Origin: Sphingobium sp.
Lineage (GTDB): Bacteria > Pseudomonadota > Alphaproteobacteria > Sphingomonadales > Sphingomonadaceae
NCBI GenBank assembly: GCA_017745115.1
Contig: JAGIAA010000010.1
Coordinates: 1-64,000, forward strand
Direction of reading: 5' to 3'
Length of the DNA stretch: 64,000 nt
The position numbers and the translations under genes were made by a program. The notes beneath the pieces are model-generated. The model did no database searches, was not told the DNA's origin, and saw only the letters and a list, made by a program, of their open reading frames with translations. Positions 33,869 through 43,491 of the stretch are shown here, one piece after another (within the stretch, counting starts at the first letter, position 1; every line of letters starts with the position of its first letter).

Positions 33869-35319
33869 CGGCCGCTTGCAAGCAGGTCCCAATGCGTCGC
33901 GCGGTGTTGCGGGCGCCGGACGACTTTGACGACTGGCGCAACAAGGCGCGCGCCTTTCTCGGCGACGATATCCCGCCCGAGCAGATCGTCTGGAGCATGG
34001 CGAACGATGCCGCGCCGGATCTTTTCGCAACGGACGCCGTGCAGTTCTTTCGGACGGGACATCATGCGCCGACCATTTCACGCGACCTGCTCGATCTGCT
34101 GCGCACGGCCCTGTTACACCGCGAGCCATCCCGTTTCGCGTTGGCCTATCGCCTTCTGTGGCGCATGCAGTCAGACCGCGGCATCGCCGGCGATCCGTCG
34201 GACCCGGATGTGATCGCCATCCGCGCGCTGGCAAAGGGCGTGCGGCGCGATATTCACAAGATGCACGCGTTCTTGCGGTTCCGGAAGGTCGGGGACGCAG
34301 GGGGCCGCGAGCAATTCGCCGCCTGGTTCGAGCCGGAGCATCATATCACGCGTGCCGTCGCCGGCTTCTTCCGCGACCGGTTCACTAGTGTGGACTGGCT
34401 GATCGTCACGCCCGAAGCGAGCATCGGTTGGGACGGTATCGCGCTGCGCGAGGGGCCGGGTGGCCAACGCGGCGACGTACCGGATGCGGATGCCGTCGAG
34501 GCGGAGTGGCGCACTTATTATGCGAGCATCTTCAACCCTGCCCGCCTCAAGACCCACGCGATGAAGAAGGAAATGCCGCTCAAATATTGGCACAACCTGC
34601 CGGAGGCCGATCTCATCCCGGCTCTGGTGCGAAATGCCGAGACGCGCGTTTCAACGATGATCGATCTGCCACATGACCTGGAATTGCCCGCCATGGCTCG
34701 AACCGGCCCGAACGACATGCATGCCGACTATGGCAGCCTCGACGCGCTCTACCGGGCGCTCTGCGAGGAAGATGTGGCGCCCTCGCCCGGCTTCTCAGAA
34801 CGGATCGTACTGGGCGAAGGGCCGGCGCATGCGGCGATCATGCTCGTCGGCGAGCAGCCGGGCGACCAGGAGGATCAGCTGGACCGGCCGTTTGTCGGGC
34901 CTGCCGGCAAGCTCCTGGACGACTGCCTGACAGATGCGAAGATATCGCGCGCCGACAGTTTCCTGACCAATGCGGTGAAGCGCTTCAAGTTCAGCCCACG
35001 CGGCAAAAGGCGCCTGCACCAGACACCGACGGCGGGCGACGTCACCCATTATCGCTGGTGGCTGGAGCAGGAAGTGCGGCTGGTGAACCCCTCGGTGGTC
35101 GTGGCCTTGGGCGCGACGGCATTGCACGCTTTGTCCGGCCGCAAGCAGACGTTGGGGCCTGTGCGCGGCCAGCTCCTTCCATGGGAAAACCGGCTGCTGC
35201 TGCCGACGGTGCATCCGAGCTTCCTGCTGCGCCTGCGCGACGAGCAAGGCCGGGCGATCGAGCGCGAGAAGTTCGTCCGCGACCTTCGCAAGGCCGCCGA
35301 AACAGCGCGTTCGCGGTGA
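33865..35319 (+). CDS. UdgX-family uracil-DNA glycosylase fused to a DUF4130-like domain
   Basis: A 484-residue fusion. Residues 1 to about 265 match the DNA-metabolism domain found upstream of UdgX (with KGVRRDIHKMHAFLRFR). Residues about 290-484 are the UdgX glycosylase: GEQPGDQED at 329-337, the characteristic loop KRRLH at 381-385 whose His forms a covalent bond with the abasic site in studied UdgX, and HPSFLLR. The usual iron-sulfur cysteines seem absent: the CxxC position reads LCEED at residues 299-303 and the Cys before the WWL block is Tyr. GTG start, coupled to the radical-SAM gene. It should remove uracil and stay attached; loss of the cluster is notable. Confidence 0.9.
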   Translation: MTAACKQVPMRRAVLRAPDDFDDWRNKARAFLGDDIPPEQIVWSMANDAAPDLFATDAVQFFRTGHHAPTISRDLLDLLRTALLHREPSRFALAYRLLWRMQSDRGIAGDPSDPDVIAIRALAKGVRRDIHKMHAFLRFRKVGDAGGREQFAAWFEPEHHITRAVAGFFRDRFTSVDWLIVTPEASIGWDGIALREGPGGQRGDVPDADAVEAEWRTYYASIFNPARLKTHAMKKEMPLKYWHNLPEADLIPALVRNAETRVSTMIDLPHDLELPAMARTGPNDMHADYGSLDALYRALCEEDVAPSPGFSERIVLGEGPAHAAIMLVGEQPGDQEDQLDRPFVGPAGKLLDDCLTDAKISRADSFLTNAVKRFKFSPRGKRRLHQTPTAGDVTHYRWWLEQEVRLVNPSVVVALGATALHALSGRKQTLGPVRGQLLPWENRLLLPTVHPSFLLRLRDEQGRAIEREKFVRDLRKAAETARSR

Positions 35320-35328
35320 GGGAGGCAT

Positions 35329-35412
35329 TGGTGCGGATGGTCGGACTCGAACCGACACGTATTGCTACGGCGGATTTTGAATCCGCTGCGTCTACCATTT
35401 CGCCACATCCGC
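35329..35412 (-). tRNA. tRNA-Leu (anticodon CAA)
   Basis: The reverse strand gives acceptor GCGGATG/CATCCGC, anticodon stem GCGGA/TCCGC with loop TTCAAAA (anticodon CAA), a variable arm and T arm GTCGGTTCGAGTCCGAC, then A and CCA. It is convergent with the UdgX gene, with nine bases between the udgX stop and the encoded CCA end. Confidence 0.96.
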
Positions 35413-35511
35413 CGATGCGTGAGAGAGGGCCACATAGCCGAGGCCTCGCGGCTTTCCAAGCCATGAAGCCGCCGGAGCGTCAATTCCCGCTGGCGCCGGT
35501 CTATGCAGCCG

Positions 35512-36408
35512 CTAGTCCGGTTCCTCCTTGAGGAAAAGAGCCAGCGCCGCATAGTCGATCACGGCGCGGTGATGACGCAGGACATCCTGCCCGATGCACG
35601 CCCGGATGGGGTCGGCGCCCTTGCTGACCAGCCTTTGATTGGTGGCGGTCAACTCGATCGCGAACAGGCCGTCGGTCCGGACCGGCAACCCGTCGAGCGT
35701 CAACCGCGCATCCCCGAGCGCGTGAACATTGCCGCCGTGCCCGGGCCGGCCGGTGTCGGTTACGGGGATGCCTTCGGATCGACAATAGCCGAGTTCGAGG
35801 AACGTGTTGCCCGCTCCCGTGTCCAACACGATGTCCATGGGGCGATCGTCGACATGCCCGACGAGATGCAGGTGGCCGAACTGGGTGCGGGACATGACGA
35901 AGCGGCGGAACCCATGATGAGTGAGCAGGTCCACAAGGGAGGCCGCAGTCTCCTGGCCCGACTGCTCGGCCGGCTTTCCCTCCAGGAACAGGCTCAGCGT
36001 CGCATAGTCGATCACCGCCCGGTGATGGCGCAGGACATCCTGGCCGATGACAGCGCGAATGGGGTCGACGCCTCTCTGCGTCAGCATCTGGTTGGTGGCG
36101 CTCATATCGAGCGCGAACAGGCCGTCGGTGCGGACCGGCATCCCGTCGAGCGTCAATCCGGCATCGTCCAGCGTGTAAACATTGCCGCCATGCCCGACCT
36201 GCCCCGTATCGGTCACCGCAATGCCCTCGGACCGGCAATAGGTGAGCTCGACGAAGGTCTTGGACGAGCCCGTATCGACGATGACGTCGATCGGCCGGTC
36301 GCCGAGGTGCCCGACCAGCTTCAGGTGCCCGACCGGGGTTCGCGACATTGGGAAGTGGCGGAAGCCGTGCTCGGAAAGGAGCTCGGCGATTTTCAGCGCG
36401 TAATCCAT
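35512..36408 (-). CDS. aspartyl protease-like protein with two tandem retropepsin-type domains
   Basis: A 298-residue protein built of two copies of one domain of about 145 residues. Each copy has the catalytic DTG: D45-T-G in IVDTGSSKTF and D196-T-G in VLDTGAGNTF, 151 residues apart. The flanks also repeat (VGHLGDRP / VGHVDDRP; LTLDGMPVRTDGLFAL / LTLDGLPVRTDGLFAI; IGQDVLRHHRAVIDYA in both). Retropepsins need two DTG lobes, usually from two chains; here both are in one chain. ATG at 36408 has AGGAG eight bases upstream. No signal peptide is visible, so it may be cytoplasmic. Substrate unknown. Confidence 0.82.
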   Translation of the reverse strand: MDYALKIAELLSEHGFRHFPMSRTPVGHLKLVGHLGDRPIDVIVDTGSSKTFVELTYCRSEGIAVTDTGQVGHGGNVYTLDDAGLTLDGMPVRTDGLFALDMSATNQMLTQRGVDPIRAVIGQDVLRHHRAVIDYATLSLFLEGKPAEQSGQETAASLVDLLTHHGFRRFVMSRTQFGHLHLVGHVDDRPMDIVLDTGAGNTFLELGYCRSEGIPVTDTGRPGHGGNVHALGDARLTLDGLPVRTDGLFAIELTATNQRLVSKGADPIRACIGQDVLRHHRAVIDYAALALFLKEEPD

Positions 36409-36467
36409 TTTCCAATCTCCTGCCTGACGATGAAGGCACGGCGTGAGCCGCGCACGAATCGATCGGG

Positions 36468-37031
36468 TCAAGGCAGGCGATCAAGGGCCCCTTCGAGCTC
36501 CAGGATGCGCCGCGAGATCTCCGCGGCTTGAGCCTGTCGCTGCTCGGCGGGCATTGCTTGGATGGAATCCGGCACCCGTGGCGTTGCCGCCGATGCCGAG
36601 CCGGCCGCAGCGAAGTGACCCTGGATTTCGCGCAGGCGCTGCAATTGCTTCAGGCCGTCCGCTTTCGATGTCGGGAGCCGGCCGGATTCGGGCGGTGGCG
36701 CGTCCCCGCGAAGGACGGTTTCACACCGCCCGACGCATTCGTCGCAGATGAAGGCGGCCGGGCCGGCGATGAGTTTCTTCACCTCGTCCTGCGCCTTGCC
36801 GCAAAACGAACAGCATCGGTCGCGTGGCGCTGGCGCCGCCTCGGCCGGTTTGGCCAGCTGGGGCATGTCCGGGCTCTCCTCGATCCTGGCCGCCAGCACA
36901 TTCCAGTCCTTAAAGCCGAGCGCTTTCGCGATCAGCTCAAGGGTCTCGCTGTGGCTGATGTCGATGGATTTCGATTTCAGGTTTTCGCGCAAGGAGCGGG
37001 CCATGGCCTTCGCGTCGCGATAATCGCGCAT
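36468..37031 (-). CDS. protein with glyoxalase-like-superfamily N-domain and ClpX-type C4 zinc finger
   Basis: A 187-residue protein. Residues 1-52 ([17 protein letters not shown] ... [20 protein letters not shown]) resemble the small helical domain annotated as glyoxalase superfamily protein. Residues 70-104 are a ClpX-type zinc-binding domain: C74-SF-C77 and C96-DE-C99, with [14 protein letters not shown] in between as in ClpX. The tail is helical and Ala/Gln-rich. The AAA+ part of ClpX is absent. It could mimic or bridge the ClpX N-domain and so affect substrate or adaptor binding; this is inference. The ATG at 37031 has AGAGGA upstream. It is divergent from zwf. Confidence 0.72.
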   Translation of the reverse strand: MRDYRDAKAMARSLRENLKSKSIDISHSETLELIAKALGFKDWNVLAARIEESPDMPQLAKPAEAAPAPRDRCCSFCGKAQDEVKKLIAGPAAFICDECVGRCETVLRGDAPPPESGRLPTSKADGLKQLQRLREIQGHFAAAGSASAATPRVPDSIQAMPAEQRQAQAAEISRRILELEGALDRLP

Positions 37032-37357
37032 AAGATAGTCCTCTGCTGCGGCGGAGCTGGATTGTCAGGGCTTGCATTGCTGACCCATTCGCCTCGCAAA
37101 GGGACAGTTCGTATCGACACCTTCGCCATACCCGAGGGCGCAAGCAGCAGGCGGTGTCGGCCTGAGCTCATCGTGTATCGCGCCCCGCTGGAAGTCAAGA
37201 TCGGCCCGGCGGTCCTTTCGCCGTTGCGGTGAATGGGCGGCTATGCTCTTGTGCAAGTGCGAAAGGGTCTTCACCCCGTTGCAATTGCCGATCCCTCTCG
37301 TCTATGGGGACCAAGTGCAGCCCGAATGATGACCCTAGTCTGGGGAAAGGTTGCACA
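37032..37357. other. divergent region upstream of zwf
   Basis: A 326-base gap between the zinc-finger gene and zwf. I see no supported gene. It must hold the zwf operon promoter; I see no confident operator. Confidence 0.5.
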
Positions 37358-38818
37358 TTGTCCGAAAAGTCCGCGACCCTCATCATTTTCGGCGCCACGG
37401 GTGACCTGGCGCACCGTATGCTGTTTCCGTCGCTCTACAACCTGATGAGCGACGGGCTGCTGCCCTCGCCCTTCAACATCGTGGCGTCGGGCCGGACGGC
37501 GATGGACGACGACGCCTTCCGCACGACCATCGCCGAGGCGCTCAAGACCTTCGTGACGGCCGAGATGTACGACGAGGGCCGGATCGCCACTTTCCTCAAG
37601 ATGATCTGCTATTGCCCGGTTGAAGCCGGCAATGCCGGCCAGTTCGATGCGCTCGCCGCGCGCGCCAAGGGCCTCGGCAACGGGCCGATCGCCGTCTATC
37701 TCTCGACGCCCCCTTCCCTGTTCGCGCCGACCGCGCAGGGCCTGGCCGAGGCAGGCCTCGTCGGGCCCGATACGCGGATCGCGATGGAAAAGCCGATCGG
37801 CAAGGACCTGGCCTCGTCCAGGCAAGTCAACGACTCCATCGGCGCGCTGTTCGCCGAGGACCAGATTTTCCGCGTTGACCATTATCTCGGCAAGGAAACG
37901 GTGCAGAATCTCATGATCCTGCGCTTCGGCAATCGCCTGTTCGAGCCGCTGTGGAATTCGACCGCCATCGACCATGTCCAGATCACCGTCGCCGAGACGG
38001 TCGGGCTGGAGGGACGCGTCTCCTATTATGACGGCGTCGGGGCGCTCAGGGACATGGTGCAGAACCACGTGCTGCAGATCCTCTCGATCATCGCAATGGA
38101 GCCGCCGGCGAAGATGGACTCGACCGCCGTCCGCGACGAAAAGGTCAAAGCGCTGCGGTCCCTGCGGCCGATGGATGCCGAGACGGTACGCACCAACAGC
38201 GTGCGCGGCCAGTATCGCGACGGCGCGGTCAAGGGAAAGCTGGTCGCGGGCTATCTGGAGGAGCTGGGCAAGCCCTCCGACACCGAGACCTTCGTGGCGC
38301 TGAAGGCCCATATCGACAACTGGCGCTGGACCGGTGTGCCCTTCTACCTGCGCACCGGCAAATGCATGCCCAATCGCCAGTCGGAGATCCTGATCCAGTT
38401 CAAGCCGGTCTCGCACAGCATCTTCAAGCGGCGGAATGCATCCAGCGGGCTGGAGTCCAACCGGCTCATCATCCGGCTGCAGCCCGACGAGAACATCCGC
38501 ATGATGCTGATGGCCAAGCGCCCGGGGCTGGACCGCGACGGGGTCAAGGTCGAGGAAGTCGGCCTCGACGTTTCACTCGATTTCCCGGGCGAGCGCCGCC
38601 GCATCGCCTATGAACGGCTGCTGCTCGACCTGCTCGAAGGCGACACCACCCTGTTCGTCCGCCGCGACGAGGTGGAGGCGCAGTGGACCTGGGTCGACAG
38701 CATCGTGAATGGCTGGAAGGAAAGCGACCAGAAGGTCGTGCCCTATGCCGCCGGAACCTGGGGGCCGTCCGCCGGTATCGCTCTCATCGAACGCGATGGA
38801 GCAAGCTGGTATGACTGA
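37358..38818 (+). CDS. zwf: glucose-6-phosphate 1-dehydrogenase
   Basis: A 486-residue NADP-dependent enzyme, first step of the Entner-Doudoroff and oxidative pentose phosphate routes. Diagnostic features: cofactor loop [17 protein letters not shown] near residue 10, the substrate/catalytic block [14 protein letters not shown], and [15 protein letters not shown]. The start is inferred to be TTG at 37358 ([12 protein letters not shown]) with AAAGG seven bases upstream; upstream ATGs extend it with unrelated residues. Its 3' end overlaps edd by eight bases. It leads the operon zwf-edd-glk-eda. Confidence 0.95.
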   Translation: MSEKSATLIIFGATGDLAHRMLFPSLYNLMSDGLLPSPFNIVASGRTAMDDDAFRTTIAEALKTFVTAEMYDEGRIATFLKMICYCPVEAGNAGQFDALAARAKGLGNGPIAVYLSTPPSLFAPTAQGLAEAGLVGPDTRIAMEKPIGKDLASSRQVNDSIGALFAEDQIFRVDHYLGKETVQNLMILRFGNRLFEPLWNSTAIDHVQITVAETVGLEGRVSYYDGVGALRDMVQNHVLQILSIIAMEPPAKMDSTAVRDEKVKALRSLRPMDAETVRTNSVRGQYRDGAVKGKLVAGYLEELGKPSDTETFVALKAHIDNWRWTGVPFYLRTGKCMPNRQSEILIQFKPVSHSIFKRRNASSGLESNRLIIRLQPDENIRMMLMAKRPGLDRDGVKVEEVGLDVSLDFPGERRRIAYERLLLDLLEGDTTLFVRRDEVEAQWTWVDSIVNGWKESDQKVVPYAAGTWGPSAGIALIERDGASWYD

Positions 38819-40640
38819 GCTGAACGACACGATCGCAAAGGTCACGCAGCGCATCGTCGAGCGTAGTGCGCCGTCGCGCCGCAAATATCTCGACCTGATC
38901 GAGCGCGGCAAGAATGCGGGCACCAATCGCAGCCAGCTCTCGTGCGGCAATCTGGCGCATGGTTTCGCGGCGTCGGGCGAGGACAAGCTCGCGATCCGCG
39001 ACGAGCTGGGCATGAACATCGGCATCGTCACCGCCTATAACGACATGCTTTCGGCCCATCAGCCCTATGGCCGCTATCCCGAAGCGATCAAGATCGCGGC
39101 GCGCGAAGTCGGCGCCACGGCGCAGGTGGCGGGCGGCGTCCCGGCGATGTGCGACGGGGTGACGCAGGGCCAGGCGGGCATGGAGCTCTCGCTGTTCAGC
39201 CGCGACACCATCGCGCTCTCGACGGCCGTGGCGCTCAGCCATGCGATGTTCGAGGGCGCGCTGATGCTCGGCATCTGCGACAAGATCGTGCCGGGGCTGC
39301 TGATCGGCGCGCTGCGCTTCGGCCATTTGCCGACGATCTTCGTGCCGGCCGGTCCCATGCCTTCGGGTCTTGCGAACAAGGAAAAGCAGCGCATCCGCCA
39401 GCTTTATGCCGAGGGCAAGGTCGGACGCGCGGAGCTGCTGGAGAGCGAAAGCGCCAGCTATCACGGCGCCGGCACCTGCACCTTCTACGGCACGGCCAAC
39501 AGCAACCAGATGATGATGGAAGTGATGGGCCTGCACATGCCGGGCGCGGCCTTCATCAATCCGGGCACCAAGCTGCGCGCGGAGCTGACCCGTGCCGCCA
39601 CGCATCGGGTGGCGGCGATCGGCTGGGATGGCGACGACTACCGGCCGCTCGGCCATTGCGTCGACGAGAAGGCGATCGTGAACGCCGCCATCGGCCTGCT
39701 CGCGACCGGGGGTTCCACCAATCACGCGATCCACCTGCCCGCCATTGCGCGCGCGGCGGGCATCCGCTTCGACTGGACCGACCTCGCCGAGCTGTCGGCC
39801 GTCGTGCCCTTGATCGCGCGCGTCTATCCGAACGGGCCCGACGACGTGAACCACTTCCATGCCGCGGGCGGCATGGCCTGGATCATCTCGGAACTGCTGC
39901 GCAATGGCCTGCTGCACCAGGATATCCTGACCGTCGCGCGTGCCGATCTCGCCGATTATGGCCGGACGCCGAAGCTTGAGAACGACGCCCTGCAGTGGGA
40001 CCCACAGCCGACGGAACCCGCAGACGACAAGATCGTGCGCCCTGTCTCAGATCCGTTCAGCGCTGATGGTGGCATGAGGCTGCTTCAGGGTAATCTCGGA
40101 CGCTGCATCATGAAGATCAGCGCGGTCGATCCGTCCCGCTGGACGATCGAGGCGCCATGCCGCGTCTTCCCGGACCAGGACCAGGTCATCAAGGCGTTCA
40201 AGGCCGGCGAGCTGGACCGCGATGTGGTCGTGGTCGTGCGGTTCCAGGGGCCCCGCGCCAACGGCATGCCCGAGCTTCACAAGCTGACGCCGCCGCTCGG
40301 CGTGCTGCAGGACAAGGGCTTCAAGGTCGCGCTGGTCACCGACGGCCGCATGTCGGGCGCAAGCGGTAAGGTGCCCGCCGCAATCCACCTGTCCCCCGAA
40401 GCGCTCGGCGGCGGGCCGATCGGCAAGCTGCGCGATGGCGACCTCGTGCGGGTCTGTGCCGTCGAGGGCAGTCTCGAAGCGATGGTCGATGCGGCGGAAT
40501 GGGCGACGCGCCCGCAGGCCGATGCGCCGCCGCCGCCCTATGACACCGGCCGCGAGCTTTTCGCGCTGTTCCGGGCGAACAGCGACCTGGCGGAGGCCGG
40601 CGCCTCGCCCATCCTTTGGGCCATGGAAAATGAGCAGTGA
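38811..40640 (+). CDS. edd: phosphogluconate dehydratase
   Basis: A 609-residue member of the IlvD/Edd family that dehydrates 6-phosphogluconate to 2-keto-3-deoxy-6-phosphogluconate. Family signatures include [36 protein letters not shown] with a cluster Cys, and [18 protein letters not shown] near the C-terminus. The ATG at 38811 lies inside the end of zwf (8-base overlap) with GGAG upstream, so the two are coupled. Length is normal. Confidence 0.96.
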   Translation: MTELNDTIAKVTQRIVERSAPSRRKYLDLIERGKNAGTNRSQLSCGNLAHGFAASGEDKLAIRDELGMNIGIVTAYNDMLSAHQPYGRYPEAIKIAAREVGATAQVAGGVPAMCDGVTQGQAGMELSLFSRDTIALSTAVALSHAMFEGALMLGICDKIVPGLLIGALRFGHLPTIFVPAGPMPSGLANKEKQRIRQLYAEGKVGRAELLESESASYHGAGTCTFYGTANSNQMMMEVMGLHMPGAAFINPGTKLRAELTRAATHRVAAIGWDGDDYRPLGHCVDEKAIVNAAIGLLATGGSTNHAIHLPAIARAAGIRFDWTDLAELSAVVPLIARVYPNGPDDVNHFHAAGGMAWIISELLRNGLLHQDILTVARADLADYGRTPKLENDALQWDPQPTEPADDKIVRPVSDPFSADGGMRLLQGNLGRCIMKISAVDPSRWTIEAPCRVFPDQDQVIKAFKAGELDRDVVVVVRFQGPRANGMPELHKLTPPLGVLQDKGFKVALVTDGRMSGASGKVPAAIHLSPEALGGGPIGKLRDGDLVRVCAVEGSLEAMVDAAEWATRPQADAPPPPYDTGRELFALFRANSDLAEAGASPILWAMENEQ

Positions 40641-40684
40641 TCGAAGCCAGGATTGAAGCCACACACGTGCAAAGAGGGGATAGC

Positions 40685-41668
40685 GTGAGGGAAATCGTTG
40701 CGGTCGACATTGGAGCAACCAATGCCCGTTTTGCCTGTGCGACATTCGAGGATGGACTTCCCGTGCTCGGCCCGATCCGCAAATATCGGGTCGCCGACTT
40801 CGAGACATTCAACGACTGCTGGGAAACCTATGTTCGCGACGAGGCAGAGGCACTGCCGAACTGTGTGGTGATCGGCCTCGCCTCGCCCATCGTCGGCGAG
40901 GAAATAAAGCTGACGAACGGCACATGGACATTCCGCCCCAAGACCATCGCGGAGGAGCTGGGTCTCGAATCCGTCAAGCTGGTCAACGACTTCGCGGCGG
41001 TCGCCCATGCCATCGCCAGCCTGTCGCTCGACCAGATGGAGCCGCTGTTCGGCCCGGACGTGGCGCTGCCGCGCAACGGCACCGTCGCGGTCCTCGGCCC
41101 GGGCACCGGCCTAGGCGTTGCGATCCTGGTCTTCAACAACGGCAATCCGCAGATCATCCCGACCGAGGCCGGGCATATCGACTTCGCGCCCGCCGACCAG
41201 ATCGAGGCACGCATTGCCCGCTTCCTCAAGACCCTGCTCAAGGTCGAGCACATCTCGGCGGAGCGGATCGTCTCCGGGCCGGGCCTCAACTATCTCTACC
41301 AGGCGCTTGCCGACATCGGCGAAAAGGAAGCGCCGGCCCTCACCGACGCGGAAGTCTGGCAACAAGCGCTCGACGGCACCAATCCGCTGGCGCGCGCGGC
41401 GCTGGAGCGCTTCTGCCTCGTCTATGGCTCGGTCGCGGGCAACATTGCCCTCGCGCAAGGCGCCAAGACGGTAGTCCTCGCGGGCAAACTCACCGAACGG
41501 CTGCACGACTTCATGATCAAGTCGAGCGGTTTCCATCCCCGCTTCGTAGCCAAGGGCCGCTTCGAGAACTATATGAAGGCGATCTCGATCCGGCTCGCCT
41601 TGCCTGACGAGGTCGGGCTGTTTGGCGCCGCCGCAGCGGCATTTCGGGAAGACCATTCATGGCGTTGA
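40685..41668 (+). CDS. glk: glucokinase
   Basis: A 327-residue ATP-dependent glucokinase. The start EIVAVDIGATNARFACATF is the ATP-phosphate loop; LVNDFAAVAHAIASL and GPGTGLGVAIL are the sugar-binding and catalytic blocks; EAGHIDFAP is the typical E-x-GH-x-D-type segment. It feeds glucose-6-phosphate to zwf. GTG at 40685 has GAGGGG five bases upstream and matches family length; an earlier GTG at 40637 would overlap the edd stop. Its end overlaps eda by ten bases. Confidence 0.94.
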   Translation: MREIVAVDIGATNARFACATFEDGLPVLGPIRKYRVADFETFNDCWETYVRDEAEALPNCVVIGLASPIVGEEIKLTNGTWTFRPKTIAEELGLESVKLVNDFAAVAHAIASLSLDQMEPLFGPDVALPRNGTVAVLGPGTGLGVAILVFNNGNPQIIPTEAGHIDFAPADQIEARIARFLKTLLKVEHISAERIVSGPGLNYLYQALADIGEKEAPALTDAEVWQQALDGTNPLARAALERFCLVYGSVAGNIALAQGAKTVVLAGKLTERLHDFMIKSSGFHPRFVAKGRFENYMKAISIRLALPDEVGLFGAAAAAFREDHSWR

Positions 41669-42279
41669 CGGTCGAACGGGTCATGGCGCTGGCGCCGGTC
41701 ATTCCGGTGCTCGTGGTCGACAAAGCCGCGGACGCCGTTCCACTGGCGCAGGCGTTGGTGGCGGGAGGCCTGCCGGCGCTCGAAGTCACCATGCGCACGC
41801 CGGTCGCGCTCGAGGTGATGCGCGAAATGGCGAGTGTACCGGGCGCCGTGGTCGGCGCGGGCACGGTGCTCAACCCCAAGATGCTCGACGACGCGCTGAA
41901 GGCCGGTGCGCAGTTCATCGTCTCGCCGGGTCTCACCGAGCCGCTTGGGCAGGCGGCCATTGCATCCGGCACGGCCTTCCTGCCGGGGACGGCAACGGCA
42001 GGCGACATCATGCGCGGCCTTGACCTGGGGCTCACCCATTTCAAATTCTTCCCCGCGTCGACCAGTGGCGGCCTGCCCGCCTTGAAGGCGCTCGCGGCAC
42101 CGCTGCACATGGCGCGTTTTTGCCCGACCGGCGGCATCACCGCCGAAAGCGCGCCCGAGTGGCTCGCTCAGCCGTTCGTCAAATGCGTGGGCGGCAGCTG
42201 GGTGGTGCCGAAAGGGCCGCTCGATCCGGCCAAGGTCGAAGCGCTCGCGCGGGCGGCGGCGGCGCTGCCGCGCGGATAA
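41659..42279 (+). CDS. eda: 2-keto-3-deoxy-6-phosphogluconate aldolase
   Basis: A 206-residue class I aldolase that splits KDPG into pyruvate and glyceraldehyde-3-phosphate, the last Entner-Doudoroff step. Seen in the sequence: PVLVVDKAADAVPLAQALVAGG, LEVTMRTPVALE with the catalytic Glu, VVGAGTVLNP, and the Schiff-base Lys in THFKFFPAS. It starts inside glk (10-base overlap) and closes the operon. A palindromic repeat follows the stop. Confidence 0.96.
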   Translation: MALTVERVMALAPVIPVLVVDKAADAVPLAQALVAGGLPALEVTMRTPVALEVMREMASVPGAVVGAGTVLNPKMLDDALKAGAQFIVSPGLTEPLGQAAIASGTAFLPGTATAGDIMRGLDLGLTHFKFFPASTSGGLPALKALAAPLHMARFCPTGGITAESAPEWLAQPFVKCVGGSWVVPKGPLDPAKVEALARAAAALPRG

Positions 42280-42283
42280 CATC

Positions 42284-42372
42284 GTCACCCTGAACTTGTT
42301 TCAGGGTCTATCTCGCCCGATCGGCCGCCGTTCGAGCCATTTCGGTGGATGCTGAAACAAGTTCAGCATGAC
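42284..42372. repeat. palindromic repeat downstream of eda, with two hairpin arms
   Basis: Two 25-base arms (42284-42308 and 42348-42372) are inverted copies around 39 bases. Each arm is itself a small hairpin: CCCTGAA/TTCAGGG in the first and TGCTGAA/TTCAGCA in the second, so their differences are compensated inside each arm. This is the CTGAACTTGTTTCAG repeat type common in sphingomonads. It could act as an mRNA 3' hairpin for the operon. Confidence 0.8.
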
Positions 42373-42384
42373 GGTTTCAAGCGA

Positions 42385-43263
42385 TCAAGCCCTGCCCTCC
42401 GCCCGCAAATTGAGGCCCGCGGTGAACAGCGGTGTCGTCGCTTTCTCGAACTGGCCCGGGGTCATGTCGAAGAAGTGCCGGAATTCGCGGTTGAGGTGGC
42501 TCTGGTCGAAATAGCGCAGGGCCGCGAGATGCTCTGCGCTGGGCTCGCCGAAGCCGCGCATCGCCTGCGAGGTGTCGAGGAACCGGCTGCGGCGCAGGAT
42601 CACCTTGGGCGTGTGGCCGAAGGTCGCCTTGCAGGTGCGCTCGAGCTGGCGGGTCGATAGCCGGAGCAGGTCGGCGACGTCGGCGACGGGCATGGTGCTG
42701 TCATGGCGGGCGATATGTTCGAACCGGGCCATGCTCTCGATCGGCGGGCGATTGCCCAGCTCGGCCAGGCGCCGGCGCACGATGTGCTCGATCGCCGCGA
42801 CGATTCCCCGGTCGTCGGCTGCCGCAGCCACGTCGCGGTGGAGGCGATCGCCCAGCGCGCCCCAAGGCTCGGACAGTGGCACGGCATGATCGGCTATGTC
42901 GCTGGCCGGGCAATCGAACAGGCTGCGCCAGCCCATGGGGCGCAGTGCGATACCGACGACCTGGAACGGCCCACGGACGCGAACCGGCAAGGGCACGCGA
43001 TTGGCGCCCATGAGGGGCACCGCGCCAAAGCTCGACCATATGCCGGGGCGGAAGCCTGCCGCCCAGTCGCCCTTGAGCAGGATGCGGATGAAGGCGGTCT
43101 CGGACATGAGCTTGTCCACAAGCTCGAAGCCGTCGGGCAAATGCGCCTCGAACACATAATGCTGCCTGATGAATGGAGTCAGGTCATCCGATGGCGCGTA
43201 ATTGCGCGACAGGAGCAAAGCGCAGTCCCCCGAGTTGCGACCATTTGGTCTGTTCCACCCCAT
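42385..43263 (-). CDS. AraC-family transcriptional regulator
   Basis: A protein of about 292 aa. The C-terminal quarter is an AraC-type double helix-turn-helix (VADVADLLRLSTRQLERTCKATFGHTPK, then LAALRYFDQSHLNREFRHFFDMTPGQF). The N-terminal part (YAPSDDLTPFIRQHYVFEAHLPDG) is the ligand or dimerisation region typical of DUF6597-like regulators. The target is unknown; it is convergent with the Entner-Doudoroff operon. ATG at 43263 is the best visible start, with GGGGCGG upstream. Confidence 0.82.
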   Translation of the reverse strand: MGWNRPNGRNSGDCALLLSRNYAPSDDLTPFIRQHYVFEAHLPDGFELVDKLMSETAFIRILLKGDWAAGFRPGIWSSFGAVPLMGANRVPLPVRVRGPFQVVGIALRPMGWRSLFDCPASDIADHAVPLSEPWGALGDRLHRDVAAAADDRGIVAAIEHIVRRRLAELGNRPPIESMARFEHIARHDSTMPVADVADLLRLSTRQLERTCKATFGHTPKVILRRSRFLDTSQAMRGFGEPSAEHLAALRYFDQSHLNREFRHFFDMTPGQFEKATTPLFTAGLNLRAEGRA

Positions 43264-43432
43264 GCGGCCGCCCCGCGCCGGCAGCCGCATGTCTACAGGG
43301 TTATCTATCGCGAGATATGAGGGAACTCAATGGCCCCACCGGACCTGAGGACCGATCCATCCATTTCGAAACGCTCGTCGTCGCGCGCCTGGCGGACGCT
43401 GAGCGAAGCTATCCTGGGCGCTCAAGAGCGGC

Positions 43433-43469
43433 CTGGATCGCCGCGCGACCTCGTCGCTCGCAATGACGA
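43433..43469. repeat. short dispersed-repeat-like sequence
   Basis: GGATCGCCGCGCGACC followed by TCGTCGCTCGCAATGACGA resembles the GTCATTGCGAGCG-type palindrome found between genes of many proteobacteria. Single copy here; low certainty. Confidence 0.4.
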
Positions 43470-43491
43470 TCCAGCCCTGCCGGATCGGACT

